A DNA stretch of 64,000 nt from Blattamonas nauphoetae (Eukaryota; Preaxostyla; Oxymonadida): assembly GCA_033064195.1 (NCBI GenBank), contig JARBJD010000227.1, positions 57,120-121,119 on the forward strand, in the 5' to 3' direction. Below the pieces are notes generated by a model that saw only the letters and a program-made list of their open reading frames with translations, made no database searches and had not been told where the DNA came from. Both the position numbers and the translations under genes were made by a program. Within the stretch, counting starts at the first letter, position 1, and each line of letters starts with the position of its first letter. This document shows positions 46,539 through 58,162 of this stretch, in pieces.

Positions 46539-46850
46539 ATGGCACCAGGTTGGTATATCAAAATTAGCAGCAGTCGGAAAAACATACTCAGAGTTGGAGC
46601 TCCATTTCTGAATCTCATTCCCTTTGTTGGACCATTGATCTCGAGGGTGGCACAGACAGGAGTTGAGATGATTCCAGATGTGAAATCGGATCAGCAAATC
46701 CATGCAGAAAAGATGGCACAATATGAGCAAGCAATCAATGAAGGAAACACATCAGTTGCGAACAAGCTCAGAGGAGGAATTATGAAACTTGAAGAAAATC
46801 TGAAGCCGAAAGCAAAGCTAAAGAAAGTGAAAAATAAATACGCAATACAG
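46539..46850 (+). CDS. Small hydrophobic capsid-region protein, copy A
   Basis: It begins MAPGWYIKISSSRKN, then a hydrophobic segment (VGAPFLNLIPFVGPLISRVA), then a Lys/Glu-rich tail. It sits directly before the MCP1-like region, where PLVs and adenovirus-like elements often keep a membrane-active or minor capsid protein. The family is not recognised; the role is inferred from position and character. Confidence 0.45.
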
Positions 46851-46899
46851 TTTGTTATTTTTGATAAAACGAACTCGCATTTAACACATCTGACAAACA

Positions 46900-48730
46900 A
46901 AAGAACTGGAGCATCTTCATTGACTGGAAATACCACTGGATCAATCAAGTCCACTCGAGATGATATTGGTCAAATACAACAACAACTAATGTCTGAACAC
47001 CACATTAATTACCTCATGAATGATGGAGCCCACAGTACTTCTATTCAAGAATTGAAACCATCAGAGAATGCACGCTTATACACGGGACAAGAGATAATCA
47101 TTCCATTGACTGGTACTCAGGACATTTGTCAAATCGATGATTCATTCATTACATTCACAATGACTGCGTCATTGAAAGTCAACAATTGGCAAACTACAGC
47201 TGGTAAAATCGGATCGTAAATGAATGAGAGGATATTCATCTTCGTTGGACTCAAGCATTCGGCATCCATCTTTCGTGACCTCACTGTTCTTCACAACAAT
47301 CAGAGAATCATCAGCACAACAAACAATGATGTCTCAATGGAGTCTCACATCTACAATATGATCAAACCAAAGAGTCAATTGGAGAATCGAAAACATTGTC
47401 ACACACCTTGGCAGAATGCTTGGAATCATGACGAATCAGTCGCTGGTGTTTATATTCCACTTTCGGATTTTACTACGACGTCCGGAACAGCAGTGTTTCA
47501 AGACACTATTGATGTACCAATTCGTGTGTCGATTAATCTTGAAGATCTACTGGTATTCTCAGGTATGACTGACTATCCAAGATGCCTCTTTGGAGATCTG
47601 AAATTGAGTGTTCACATGAATGAAGATGCATTTGTTTGTTGTTCTGTAAATCCTGAACTCACTTTGAAAGATACATTATCATCACTCGTAACTGGAACAG
47701 CAGCAGCACCAACTATTAGAGCAGTAATTCTCAATTGTATTCAACATCGTCCATATTTCCTAACAAATCTTGTCGCCTCATGCACAAAGAACTATGTTCA
47801 AATTGGTCAATCATTTCAGCAACCAACAGTTACAAAAGACATAGTTTGCTCAACAGCCAATGCGGTGACAACAGAACCAAAATTCGTGGATCAGTACATC
47901 TCATTAAACGTCACAAACTATCGGATTGATGATGTATATTGCATGAGTGTTGGATTCAAAATGAAAGATGATGCAATAAAGAATCTCATGAAGATGGATC
48001 AGAATCGACTTGGAACAATTCCAGCAGAGAAGATATCGTTCTATCCATTTCAGAAGACACCAACGGCAACAGGAATTGATTGTACTCAGCAAATGGTAGT
48101 GGTGAATGCTAGGGATATCATGCTCCTCTTCCGTCACTATGATAATGAAGTCACTTGCTTCCACAATCCAATGCAGAAGAACATTCAAGTGAATGTAAAA
48201 AAACAGGTATTCTCCAGAACAACCAACTACCATTGTTGGAGCTCGCTTCTATCAGTTGGCATTATCGACTCTCAATCTCGATTCATACCTAGCTGTTCCT
48301 GATGATTTGGAGCGATCACTGACGGATTCTCTCGTTGAAGAAAAACTCTCTGGTGATGGAACATATCCAAATGAAACAATGACAAGAGTTCGTCCAGTTC
48401 ATGACAATACTGACTTCCTTCTGTGCTTTCCTACTCAGAGAAGTGGATGTCCAACAAACTGCAATGATTCCATCAGTTCAAAAGGAAACACTGCTGTCAC
48501 TTCAAGATCACATCGAATCTATCAAGGCAATCTTGACATTTAATAGAATGTATACAATCCAAGTCAAAGTGGTGGTGAGATGACAACATGTACACATCCT
48601 CCAGCACCGATTCTAGCAACTACTGCAACCACATGGTGGGTCTAACGATTCAGCAATGGCGAACCAAAAGTTGAGTACTATCCAAATCACACATTGAAAG
48701 CGTTGCACAAAGATTTAGGAATCATGTAGA
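46900..48730 (+). pseudogene. Major-capsid-like gene 1 (MCP1-like), copy A (fossil)
   Basis: A region of beta-rich protein sequence. The N-terminal part contains QELKPSENARLYTGQEIIIP, and the middle has HSASIFRDLTVLHNNQRI and a CHTPWQNAW block followed by FGDLKLSVHMNEDAF. The end carries PPAPILATTATTWW. The order of strands, the length of about 600 residues and the existence of a second related gene fit double jelly-roll capsid proteins of Polinton-like elements. I see this by resemblance only. It is broken, with a few breaks. Confidence 0.5.
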
Positions 48731-48783
48731 GACAAAACAGTAAAAGAAAATTATTTTATTGTATATTTTATTTTTTTCTAAAA

Positions 48784-51098
48784 ATGAGAAGTTTCAGATC
48801 TAATCAATCCAAACCAACATCGACATTAATTGAACAAATTGAAGTGCAATCGTACAAGCCGAAACAATGGGATTCAGAACCTCACATCTACTCCATCCAA
48901 GAAGTTCATCCAACAAATCCTCCGATGCCATGCAGAATTGGAGACGAGATTGAAGTTCCACTGTGCTATGACGGATATGATGTGACTGAGTTTACGAAGA
49001 ATCATTTGCGTATCGATCAAACGATTCCGGTTCCACATCAAGTCCCACAAGACTGGGGAAAAAGTAGTGCATCTTCCTACGGAAAGTTCTACGGTTACAA
49101 GTCATCATCAGATGCAATTCGAGATATGAGATTGGTGGACAGTAAAGGTAATTTCATTGACAATTCACTTCAGAACAATCACGTTCATGAATCGTTTCTG
49201 TATCACACTTTCAAGTCGTATGAAGAGAAAAACAATATGATAGTGGCGTCACCAATACGTTCCATGTCAACAATTCGTGCTTTTTTCTGGAACTATCACT
49301 TTTGGTCAGACTAAGAAAAATATAAAATTTTAAAATTTTCTTCCCACTGAATCCCAAAAAATCCTCAAAATACCACTTTTCAACCACTATTTTCATGTGT
49401 TCTCGTCAATACTTCACAACCTGTGAACCGATTTTGATGAAATTTTCCACAGGAACGTTTTTTTGGTGAAATGAAGATTTTGAAAAAAAATTGGAAAAAA
49501 ATTATGGGTATCTGGGAAGATATGAAAAAAGGCTGTTTTTCGCCCAGAAAAATTTCATGGGAAAAAAATTTTATTTTTTTTGAGTGTCTTTTATCGATAT
49601 GTTTACAAAAATAATGCTTTTTCTTCGGTCTCAAACGGATGTCTGGTATATGGAAAAATGATCGTCAACAGTCTGGAAAATGTGTGGTGTTTCGCTGTAT
49701 AACGTTTTTTGAGGTTTTCTCGGGATCCAGTGGGAAAACAATTTTAAAATTTTATTTTTTTCTTAGTCTGACCAAAAGTGATAATTCCAGAAAAAAGCAC
49801 GAATTGTTGACATGGAACGTATTGGTGACGACACTTTGAAGCATTGTTTCAGTCCGTGGGAAAATGTTCAGAACATGGATCCAAGTGTGTGTGGATACTA
49901 TCATTGTCCAGTCAATGCTTTCTCTTCAAACATCACATTTACGATACCACTGGTCATTCCATTTGTGAATCTCCTTCCACTGAGTACCTTTGATCAGTAT
50001 CCGAATTCAATCTTTGGCAATTTACGTTTACGATTTCATTTGACAACTGATTCTCTTGTGTACTGTCCTGTTCGAGCATCAACCGTCATTCAAAAAACAT
50101 TGGAATTATCATTCGATGACTCTGGAACCAAGATTGATTATTCAGTTCCGAAAGAGTACATTCAATTGATGCATGATGGAAAATGGTCAACTTTAACAAT
50201 GGAGTTTACCCAAATCGGGAATCCACTTCAACATGTTGACCATCATAGAGGACCTAGTCACCCCCAGGGACCAGCGTCTCAGGAAGCGAGTTGGGATTGG
50301 ATTAAAACAAAACAGACAACCTCAACGATCCACTCCTCTTCTGTAGATAAAGTCGCTTCGATTTGATACGGATATCAAATCACTGATGCAACAAAACAAT
50401 CGCTGATAAATACATATTCAAAGACTCTTTATGTCCTGAAAGCAGAAAGAATTGACACACAATCATTCCAATCAAAAGCAAATGCTATGGGAGTGAGATC
50501 AAACATCAGCATCAAACTCAACAATCTGATGAATCTGATGTGTATATTTCCTGAAAGACCAAACGAGTGAACAGTCTTCAGAAATCCTCAATATATTGGT
50601 CAATTCGAAATGCTCGGATCCAATTTTCCTAATTTCCCAATGTCAACAATCTCACCAGAGTTCTATCAAATGATGATGGTGAACGGTGATTTCATCGGAT
50701 GTTCAGCAACAGAAGAGTTCGATAATTCAATTTGTCATCCTCGCTTAATCAAATACTTCTACAATGGAGAAAACCGTCAACAACCAAGAAGAAGAGGTGC
50801 CACAGATGCTACTAGTTTCACGTTTATGGTTCCAACAGATCGAAGTGAAATTACTGGTGGTGAAGAAGGTATCTCGACAGCAGAATCAGTCAATATTGTC
50901 TTCAGAGGTACACCAATGATTCAAGGTGAAAATGATGTCTATTTCAAATCAACTACAGAAGGCCCTCCTCCGCCAATTCTAGCATTACATCAAGCAACAT
51001 ACTGGTTGTTCTGGATAGAAAATGGACAACCCAGAGTGCGATATGTCATTGATCGTCGACTCCAGGAAGCATATGAAGAAGTGAAGAGAGGTTATTGA
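48784..51098 (+). pseudogene. Major-capsid-like gene 2 (MCP2-like), copy A (fossil, MITE inserted)
   Basis: A paralogue of MCP1-like: KHCFSPWENVQNMDPSVCGY and FGNLRLRFHLTTDSLVYCPV align with KHCHTPWQNAWNHDESVAGV and FGDLKLSVHMNEDAFVCCSV, and the end PPPPILALHQATYWLFWIEN aligns with the MCP1 end. The N-terminal part (MRSFRSNQSKPTSTLIEQIE) differs. A 594-bp MITE lies within it. It is broken, with a few breaks besides the MITE. Two related capsid genes in one element is unusual for Polintons and is discussed in the findings. Confidence 0.5.
49242..49835. mobile_element. MITE family B, 594 bp, nested in the MCP2-like region of copy A
   Basis: Long TIRs begin AGTGGCGTCACCAATACG / AGTGTCGTCACCAATACG and run through TATCACTTTTGGTCAGACTA. 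The inner part shares modules with family A (ACAACCTGTGAACCGATTTT, GTTTTTTTGGTGAAATGAA). It separates two halves of the MCP2-like region. No target duplication is evident. Confidence 0.8.
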
Positions 51099-51138
51099 AC
51101 AGAACAAATATGATATTTTATTTTTGTTTAAAACACAA

Positions 51139-51549
51139 ATGGTGAAACGCTATTTCTCAATACAGAACTCTCACACTACTCAACTCCCTCCTGATTTTTC
51201 TAATTCCAGAAATCGAAAATATGTTCACTTTCTCGACTGCAAACTCATCCATGTGAAGGAAGCAATAAAGGGTGACTCAACTATCATCTCAAAGGATATT
51301 CCTCAACACATCACAATTCATGGTGATTGGATTCAAACTGACGCATACAATGATTCATATGTTGCTTTCTGTAACGAACAGATTGCGAAGCGAAAGAAGT
51401 GGGAATTAAGCACTCGACAATCAATTGTGAAGATCTGGTTCAAAGACAGTTCTGGCGAATCAATTGAGATGGAAACAACCGAGACAATCATTGGAAAAAT
51501 ATCCAAAGAGTATTATGAATTTCTGGTTGATCTCATGTTGGAATATTGA
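51139..51549 (+). CDS. 141-residue-class protein of the capsid element, copy A
   Basis: It begins MVKRYFSIQNSHTTQLPPDF. It is compact and mixed alpha/beta, with KYVHFLDCKLIHVKEAI and a DQxIVKIWFKDSSGESIEM-like beta run; no known family. It lies between the MCP2-like gene and the fibre gene, whose 3' end it overlaps tail to tail by 17 bp, so it is probably a virion structural protein. It is open throughout in this copy. Confidence 0.5.
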   Translation: MVKRYFSIQNSHTTQLPPDFSNSRNRKYVHFLDCKLIHVKEAIKGDSTIISKDIPQHITIHGDWIQTDAYNDSYVAFCNEQIAKRKKWELSTRQSIVKIWFKDSSGESIEMETTETIIGKISKEYYEFLVDLMLEY

Positions 51550-52429
51550 TCAGTGAATTGTATTTTTGTTTGAGTTCATTGATGAGTGTCTGTTGTTGTC
51601 CGACGATAGAGGATAATTCCTCAATGGCTTTCACGCAGAAGCAAGAAAGTTCTGCATAATCAACTTGAAGACAATCTGGATTGGAATCGTTCACGACTTC
51701 AGGGAATATCTCTTGGATCTGTTGTGCAATTACACCAATGTGTTTCTTCTCTCTTTCTTTCTTCAAGCATTCACATTTCTCTTTGCAGTTCTTCAAGTGT
51801 TCTTCATTGGTTTCGTTCTCGATTTGTCTTGTAACTTTGTTGATCTTCGAGTCGAATGTGTTGAATTGATACTGCACAATTTCAACTTTATTCAGTTGAT
51901 CAAGAACATCAGGGTATGTTTCAATATTTCTTTTCACTCTTCTGTCTGATAGCTGAGAAAAACTTCCTGTTGTGGATATTGAAAACACTCCACAACCAGT
52001 GTCCTCATCGTAGTAATACAGTGCTGGTTTGTCACACGGTGACCACATGATAATTCCATCACCAATGAATTGAATTCCTGAAGTTTCTTGAAGTGATTGT
52101 GAGGTAGAAATTCCAGAAGAAAATGTCGATGCCGGATATGTTCCAGGATACTTCGGAAGTGATCCTTCTGAGATTTTCCACTTCGCTCCATTCACATTGA
52201 TCAATCCTCCAATTTCTGGTGTCGCAATACCAGCTGAACAAGTGGTTGATCCATTTGTGCTCACCACTTTTTGGATTGAAGAGAGCGCTGTCTTGTGTGC
52301 TTCTGTTGTCTTCTGTAGTGAGTCAATCACTGCCGAATTCTCGTTGGTTGTTGAGAGATTATGATCAATCATTTTCTCAATCATTTGTGAATTGTATTTT
52401 TGTCGATTCATTTTTGTTTGCTCTTTCAT
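51533..52429 (-). CDS. S74-type fibre/chaperone protein, copy A
   Basis: 298 residues. The first half is a spacer with Ser/Thr/Gly-rich fibre-like sequence. The C-terminal part is an intramolecular chaperone of endosialidase (Peptidase_S74) domain: SDRRVKRNIETYPDVLDQLN with the catalytic Ser-Asp pair, then HIGVIAQQIQEIFPEVV and DYAELSCFCVKAIEEL. A coiled-coil insert with Lys/Glu and CKEKCECLKKE sits in the middle. S74 domains trimerise and self-cleave on phage and large-virus fibres. The gene ends at the junction with copy B. Confidence 0.85.
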   Translation of the reverse strand: MKEQTKMNRQKYNSQMIEKMIDHNLSTTNENSAVIDSLQKTTEAHKTALSSIQKVVSTNGSTTCSAGIATPEIGGLINVNGAKWKISEGSLPKYPGTYPASTFSSGISTSQSLQETSGIQFIGDGIIMWSPCDKPALYYYDEDTGCGVFSISTTGSFSQLSDRRVKRNIETYPDVLDQLNKVEIVQYQFNTFDSKINKVTRQIENETNEEHLKNCKEKCECLKKEREKKHIGVIAQQIQEIFPEVVNDSNPDCLQVDYAELSCFCVKAIEELSSIVGQQQTLINELKQKYNSLINIPT

Positions 52430-52436
52430 TGAAAGT

Positions 52437-53293
52437 AGTTATAGAAGCGAATAGAGAACCAATCTGAAATTGTCATTGAAATCAAAACCAAAAGTCAAGT
52501 CCGATTGACCAATTTTGAATCTTGTATTAAAAGGAATTTATGACATTTTGATGACATCAATATTTGGCCTAAATTCTAAAAATATGTCCAATATTTTGAC
52601 CTCGTGAAAAGTGTCAATTTTGAAGCAAATTTTGGCAACATTCGAAAAAATGTTGGCACTTTTTTGGTGTTTTTCCCTTTTTGACCACAAATCTGTCGAA
52701 TCCAATGTGAGAACCATTTCGAAAAATTCTGCAAAAAATTCTAAAATCTTGGGGACACTGTCGGTCCTCGATCAAGACAATCCCGATGAAAATCGGTTGG
52801 GAATTCGTCGAGCTGTGTGCCGAACTTAGGTCGAAAAAGTGACGAAAAAGTCGATATTCGGATTTCGCCACTATGAACACCTTGATGTCTCAAATTGTGC
52901 TCAAACACGTTCCAACAATACGAAACTGATTTTGATAGGTGAAAGTTTAGGAAAAAAGCACTTTTGAAAAAAAAGTTTGATCCGACCCCACAACATATTT
53001 TGAAAATGACAAAATTTTTAAGGAGGAGAAAGTGACGTCTCGCTCTTCTCCTACACGTCACTTTTCGCCCTCTGATGGTCTCCGTAGGTGTCAAAACGAT
53101 AGTGGACAGGTATTCGCGTCATTCGGTTGTGACGATCCTCGACACACGATCGTTTTCACAATTTTTTGTCAATTTTCATTTCTCATTAATTTCCTTCAAA
53201 CCACTTCGCAATCGTACTAAAACAACCCTTTTTTGAGAATTCTGGTTTTACATCACCTATAGTTCTCTCTGGAGGGTCGGTTTTTCGATCACA
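52437..53293 (+). repeat. Terminal repeat of copy B, left end, without nested inserts
   Basis: An uninterrupted ~860-bp version of the terminal repeat. It shows empty sites for both MITEs seen in the other copies: GGCCTAAATT at about 52568 and ACATATTTTGAAAA at about 52995. It diverges clearly more from 42764-45096 than the two outer copies do from each other. Confidence 0.85.
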
Positions 53294-54367
53294 CTTGTGA
53301 CGACACATTTGCACCAACATTTTGACACTATGGATTTTTTGATCCGATTTTCACTGCAAATCCTTCTTTCTCACGGTATGAGTGAGGTGTGCTCAAATTT
53401 TGAGGAGATTTTGTCGGATAGTTCTCCCATAAAGTCACTTTTTCATGTTTTCACTTCTCAACTTTTGACCGTTTTTGTCACTTCAAAACCGACTGTAGTC
53501 CCTTTCATTTCATAACTTTTGCTCCCCATTTCACATTTGATCTGTTCACCATTCCTCTTCATTTTGCTCATATCACTTCCATTTTGTGGGTCGTTCTCAC
53601 TTCACTAGCACATCATTTTAGTCAACTTATCATCACTTTTTTCACAAAAACAGAGTAAAAGAAAGCGAAACAACCAACAATGAAACGGGCAAGTCTGAAA
53701 CTGAGAGGGAAATTGACGATCGTGAAAATGACGTGAAATGTGACACCAATAGTGAAAATGTCGCTTGTGTTCAGGTTTTTCTCTCTTAAATACAACAAAA
53801 ATGGTTCAAAAATGTTCGTGAAATGTTGGTTTTTCCGGAAAAATACCGAGATATGAAGTGAGCCGTTGAATGGCGGATCTCTGCAAAAGTCCGGAAAACT
53901 CAGTAAACGAGAATTAGTGTGAACTTACAGAGAAAAAGTTTCAGAGAAAGAAACATGAATGAAGTGGTTAAAAAGGATAATCAATGAGAAAATGAAGACT
54001 GAAGTGAGGCCAAAAATGAAAACATAACGAGTGAAAATGAAGTGAAAGTTTTATCAAAACCGAGTGAAACAGAGCTGAAAAAAGAAGAAAAGGAGAGTGG
54101 CATACTCGTTTTTACATAAAAGTGCAGAGATCCACGACCGATCCTGAAACTCCGCATAACTCTGCAAAAGTTCGGAAAAAGGAAAAAACGGAGCATACCA
54201 CGATGATCCTACAGTTCCAGAGAATCTGAAACGCGAAGAATTAGAACGAAACGAACATAGTTGAGAAATGAGTGATCGAACCCATTGATCCTCCTTTCTG
54301 ATGAAAAATCCAAAACTGAGAAAACAACGAAAGAAAATCTAATTTTGAATTTTTTAATTTGTATTAA
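53294..54367. other. Noncoding interior of copy B
   Basis: About 1.1 kb of AT-rich sequence with no convincing gene. Two short stretches pair as an inverted repeat (GGATCTCTGCA near 53876 and TGCAGAGATCC near 54124). There is no similarity to the terminal repeat. Confidence 0.55.
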
Positions 54368-54530
54368 ATGAATCCAACTGAAATGTACAAGGAAAGACGT
54401 CGAGTATGTTCGGAACAAGCATTATTTGAATCAATGAGAGAAGAGAACTGTTCGCTAGTCTCTGAGTATGTCAGAAATAATGTGCCGGTGACGTACGTTC
54501 ATGAGGGAATCAAGAATTTTAATTTCAATG

Positions 54531-55406
54531 AAAGAGCAAACAAAAATGAATCGACAAAAATACAATTCACAAATGATTGAGAAAATGAATGATCATACTC
54601 TGTCGACGACCAACGAGAATGCAGCAGTGATTGACTCACTTCAGAAGACAACAGAAGCACACAAGACAGCGATATCATCAATACAGAAAGTAGTCAGCAC
54701 AAATGGATCGATCACGACACCAGAAATTGGAGGATTGATCAATGTGAATGGAGCGAAGTGGAACATATCAGAGGGATCGCTTCCGAAGTATCCTGGAACA
54801 TATCCAGCTTCAACATTTAAGTCTGGTATTTCAATTTCACAATCGATTGCAGAAACTTCAGGAATTCAGTTCAATGGTGATGGAATAACAATGTGGTCAC
54901 CGTGTGACTCACCAGCTTTGTATTTCTATGACGAGGATACTGGTTCAGGAGTGTTTTCAATATCCACAACAGGAAGTTTTTCTCAGCTATCAGACAGAAG
55001 AGTGAAAAGAAATATTGAACCGTACCCTGATGTTCTTGAGCAACTGAATAAAGTGGAAATCGTGCAGTATCAGTTCAACACATTCGACTCGAAGATCAAC
55101 AAAGTGACGAAACAAATCGAGAACGAAACCAATGAAGAACACTTGAAGAACTGCAGAGAGAAATGTGAATGCTTGAAGAAGGAAAGTGAGAAGAAACATA
55201 TTGGTGTGATTGCTCAACAGATCCAAGAAATATTTCCGGAAGTCGTGAACGATTCCAATCCAGATTGTCTTCAAGTTGATTATGCAGAACTTTCTTGCTT
55301 CTGCGTGAAAGCCATTGAGGAATTATCCTCTATCGTCGGACAACAACAGACACTCATCAATGAACTCATACAAAAATACAATTCCCCGATTAATACTCCA
55401 ACGTGA
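54531..55406 (+). CDS. S74-type fibre/chaperone protein, copy B
   Basis: A near-copy of 51533-52429 with the same S74 block (SDRRVKRNIEPYPDVLEQLN, HIGVIAQQIQEIFPEVV). In this copy an open segment beginning MNPTEMYKERRRVCSEQ (54368-54530) lies directly upstream; it may be a separate short gene or fibre-associated sequence. Copy A lacks it because the copy junction lies there. Confidence 0.85.
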   Translation, partial: KEQTKMNRQKYNSQMIEKMNDHTLSTTNENAAVIDSLQKTTEAHKTAISSIQKVVSTNGSITTPEIGGLINVNGAKWNISEGSLPKYPGTYPASTFKSGISISQSIAETSGIQFNGDGITMWSPCDSPALYFYDEDTGSGVFSISTTGSFSQLSDRRVKRNIEPYPDVLEQLNKVEIVQYQFNTFDSKINKVTKQIENETNEEHLKNCREKCECLKKESEKKHIGVIAQQIQEIFPEVVNDSNPDCLQVDYAELSCFCVKAIEELSSIVGQQQTLINELIQKYNSPINTPT

Positions 55407-55800
55407 GATCAACCAGAAATTCATAATACTCCTTGATTATTTTTCCATTGATTGTCTCTGATGTTTCCATCTCGATTGATTCACCAGAACTGTCTTTGAA
55501 CCAGATCTTCACAATTGACTGACGAGTAGTTAATTCCCACTTCTTTCGCTTCGCAATCTGTTCATTACAGAAAGCAACAAATGAATCATTGAATGCATCA
55601 GTCTGGATCCAATCACCGTGGATTGTGATGTGCTGAGGAATGTCTTTTGAGATGATAGTTGAGTCACCCTTTATTGCTTCCTTCACATGGATGAGTTTGC
55701 AGTCAAGAAAGTGAACATATTTTTGGTTTCGAGAATTGGTAAAATCAGGAGGTAGTTGAGCAGTATGAGAATACTGAATTGAGAAATATCGCTTCACCAT
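55390..55800 (-). CDS. 141-residue-class protein, copy B
   Basis: Inverted counterpart of 51139-51549 with a handful of substitutions and the same 17-bp tail-to-tail overlap with the fibre gene. Open throughout. Confidence 0.5.
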   Translation of the reverse strand: MVKRYFSIQYSHTAQLPPDFTNSRNQKYVHFLDCKLIHVKEAIKGDSTIISKDIPQHITIHGDWIQTDAFNDSFVAFCNEQIAKRKKWELTTRQSIVKIWFKDSSGESIEMETSETINGKIIKEYYEFLVDLTLEY

Positions 55801-55840
55801 CTTTGTTTTCTTCAAAAATAAAATATCATATTTGTTCTGT

Positions 55841-58106
55841 TCAATAACCTCTCTTCACTTCTTCATATGCTTCCTGGAGTCGACGATCAATGACATATCG
55901 CACTCTGGGTTGTCCATTCTCAATCCAGAACAGCCAGTATGTAGCCTGATGCAATGCCAAAATGGGTGGAGGAGGACCTTCTGGAGTTGAGGTGAAATAT
56001 GGATCGAGTTCTCCCTGATTGATTGGTGATCCTCTGTAGACGATATTCACTGATTCTGCTGTTGAGATACCTTCTTCACCACCAGCGATTTCACTTCGAT
56101 CTGTTGGAACCATGAATGTGAATGAAGTAGCATCCGTGGCTGGTTTTGGTTGTTGATTTCCCATTGTCTATTTGATCAAACACTCGAGGATGAACAAATT
56201 GAATTCTCAAACTCTTCAGTTGCGGAACATCCGATGAAGTCACCATTCACCATCATCATTTGATAGAACTCTGGTGAGATTGTTGACATCGGAAATTAGG
56301 AAAATTGATCCTAGCATTTCGAATTGACCAATATATTGAGGATTTCTGAAGACTGTACACTCGTTTGGTCTTTCAGGGAATATACACATCAGATTCATCG
56401 AGATTGTTGAGTTTGATACTGATGTTTGATCTCACCCCCATCTGCTTTTGATTGGAACGATTGTGTGTCAATTCTTTCTGCTTTCAGAACATAAAGAGTC
56501 TTTGAATATGTGTTTAGCAGCGATTGTTTTGTTGCATCAGTGATTTGATATCCGTATCAAATCGAAGCGACTTTATCTACAGAAGAGGAGGATCGTTGAG
56601 GTTGTCTGTTTTGTTTTAATCCAATCCCAACTCGCTTCCTGAGACGCTGGTCCCTGGGGGACTAGGTCCTCTATGATGGTCAACATGTTGAAGTGGATTC
56701 CTGATTTGGGTAAACTCCATTGTTAAAGTTGACCATTTTCCATCATGCATCAATTGAATGTACTCTTTCGGAACTGAATAATCAATCTTGGTTCCAGAGT
56801 CATCGAATGATAATTCCAATGTTTTTGAATGACGGTTGATGCTCGAACAGGACAGTACACAAGAGAATCAGTTGTCAAATGAAATCGTAAACGTAAATTG
56901 CCAAAGATTGAATTCGGATACTGATCAAAGGTACTCAATGGAAGTAGATTCACAAATGGAATGACCAGTGGTATCGTAAATGTGATGTTTGAAGAGAAAG
57001 CATTGACTGGACAATGATAGTATCCACACACACTTGGATCCATGTTCTGAACATTTTCCCACGGACTGAAACAATGCTTCAAAGTGTCGTCACCAATACG
57101 TTCCATGTCAACAATTCGTGCTTTTTCTGGAATTATCACTTTTGGTCAGACTAAGAAAAATAAAATTTTAAAATTGTTTTCCCACTGGATCCCGAAAACC
57201 TCAAAAACGTTATACAGCGAAACACCACACATTTTCCAGACTGTTGACGATCATTTTTCCATATACCAGACATCCGTTTGAGACCGAAGAAAAGCATTAT
57301 TTTGTAAACATATCGATAAAGACACTCAAAAAATAAAATTTTTTCCCATGAAATTTTCTGGGCGAAAACAGCCTTTTCATATCTTCCCAGATACCCATAA
57401 TTTTTCCAATTTTTTTCAAAATCTTCATTTCACCAAAAACGTTCCTGTGGAAAATTTCATCAAAATCGGTTCACAGGTTGTGAAGTATTGACGAGAACAC
57501 ATGAAAATAGTGGTTGAAAAGTGGTATTTTGAGGATTTTTGGGATTCAGTGGGAAGAAAATTTTAAAATTTTATATTTTCTTAGTCTGACCAAAAGTGAT
57601 AGTTCCAGAAAAGCACGAATTGTTGACATGGAACGTATTGGTGACGCCACTATCATATTGTTTTCTCTTCATACGACTTGAAAGTGTGATACAGAAACGA
57701 TTCATGAACGTGATTGTTCTGAAGTGAATTGTCAATGAAATTACCTTTACTGTCCACCAATCTCATATCTCGAATTGCATCTGATGATGACTTGTAACCG
57801 TAGAACTTTCCGTAGGAAGATGCACTACTTTTCCCCAGTCTTGTGGGACTTGATGTGGAACCGGAATCGTTTGATCGATACGCAAATGATTCTTCGTAAA
57901 CTCAGTCACATCATATCCGTCATAGCACAGTGGAACTTCAATCGTCTCCAATTCTGCATGGCATCGGAGGATTTGTTGGATGAACTTCTTGGATGGAGTA
58001 GATGTGAGGTTCTGAATCCCATTGTTTCGGCTTGTACGATTGCACTTCAATTTGTTCAATTAATGTCGATGTTGGTTTGGATTGATTAGATCTGAAACTT
58101 CTCATT
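55841..58106 (-). pseudogene. Major-capsid-like gene 2, copy B (fossil, MITE inserted)
   Basis: Inverted counterpart of 48784-51098 with the same nested MITE. Broken, with several breaks. Confidence 0.5.
57083..57651. mobile_element. MITE family B, second copy (in copy B)
   Basis: The inverted counterpart of 49242-49835 at the same position in the MCP2-like region, 569 bp. Confidence 0.8.
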
Positions 58107-58162
58107 TTAGAAAAAATAAAATATACAATAAAATAATTTTCTTTTACTGTTTTGTCTCTACA

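Larger units (their letters stand above)
42764..52436. mobile_element. Capsid-bearing Polinton-like element, copy A (truncated)
   Basis: A fossil copy of a PLV-like element, 9.7 kb, in the opposite orientation to copy B. Order: terminal repeat with two nested MITEs, DDE transposase-like gene, small hydrophobic capsid-region gene, MCP1-like, MCP2-like (with a nested MITE), 141-residue gene, S74 fibre-type gene. It ends inside the fibre region where the terminal repeat of copy B begins, so its own far terminus is missing. The genes are broken, with several breaks overall. No polymerase B, packaging ATPase or protease was found. The family assignment rests on two capsid-like paralogues, the S74 protein and inverted terminal repeats. 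Its sequence is nearly identical to copy B by eye. Confidence 0.65.

Noticed and set aside
49639-49839. Plus-strand frame at the end of MITE B as part of a gene
   Set aside because: It is built from the MITE interior and TIR; similar frames appear wherever this MITE lies.
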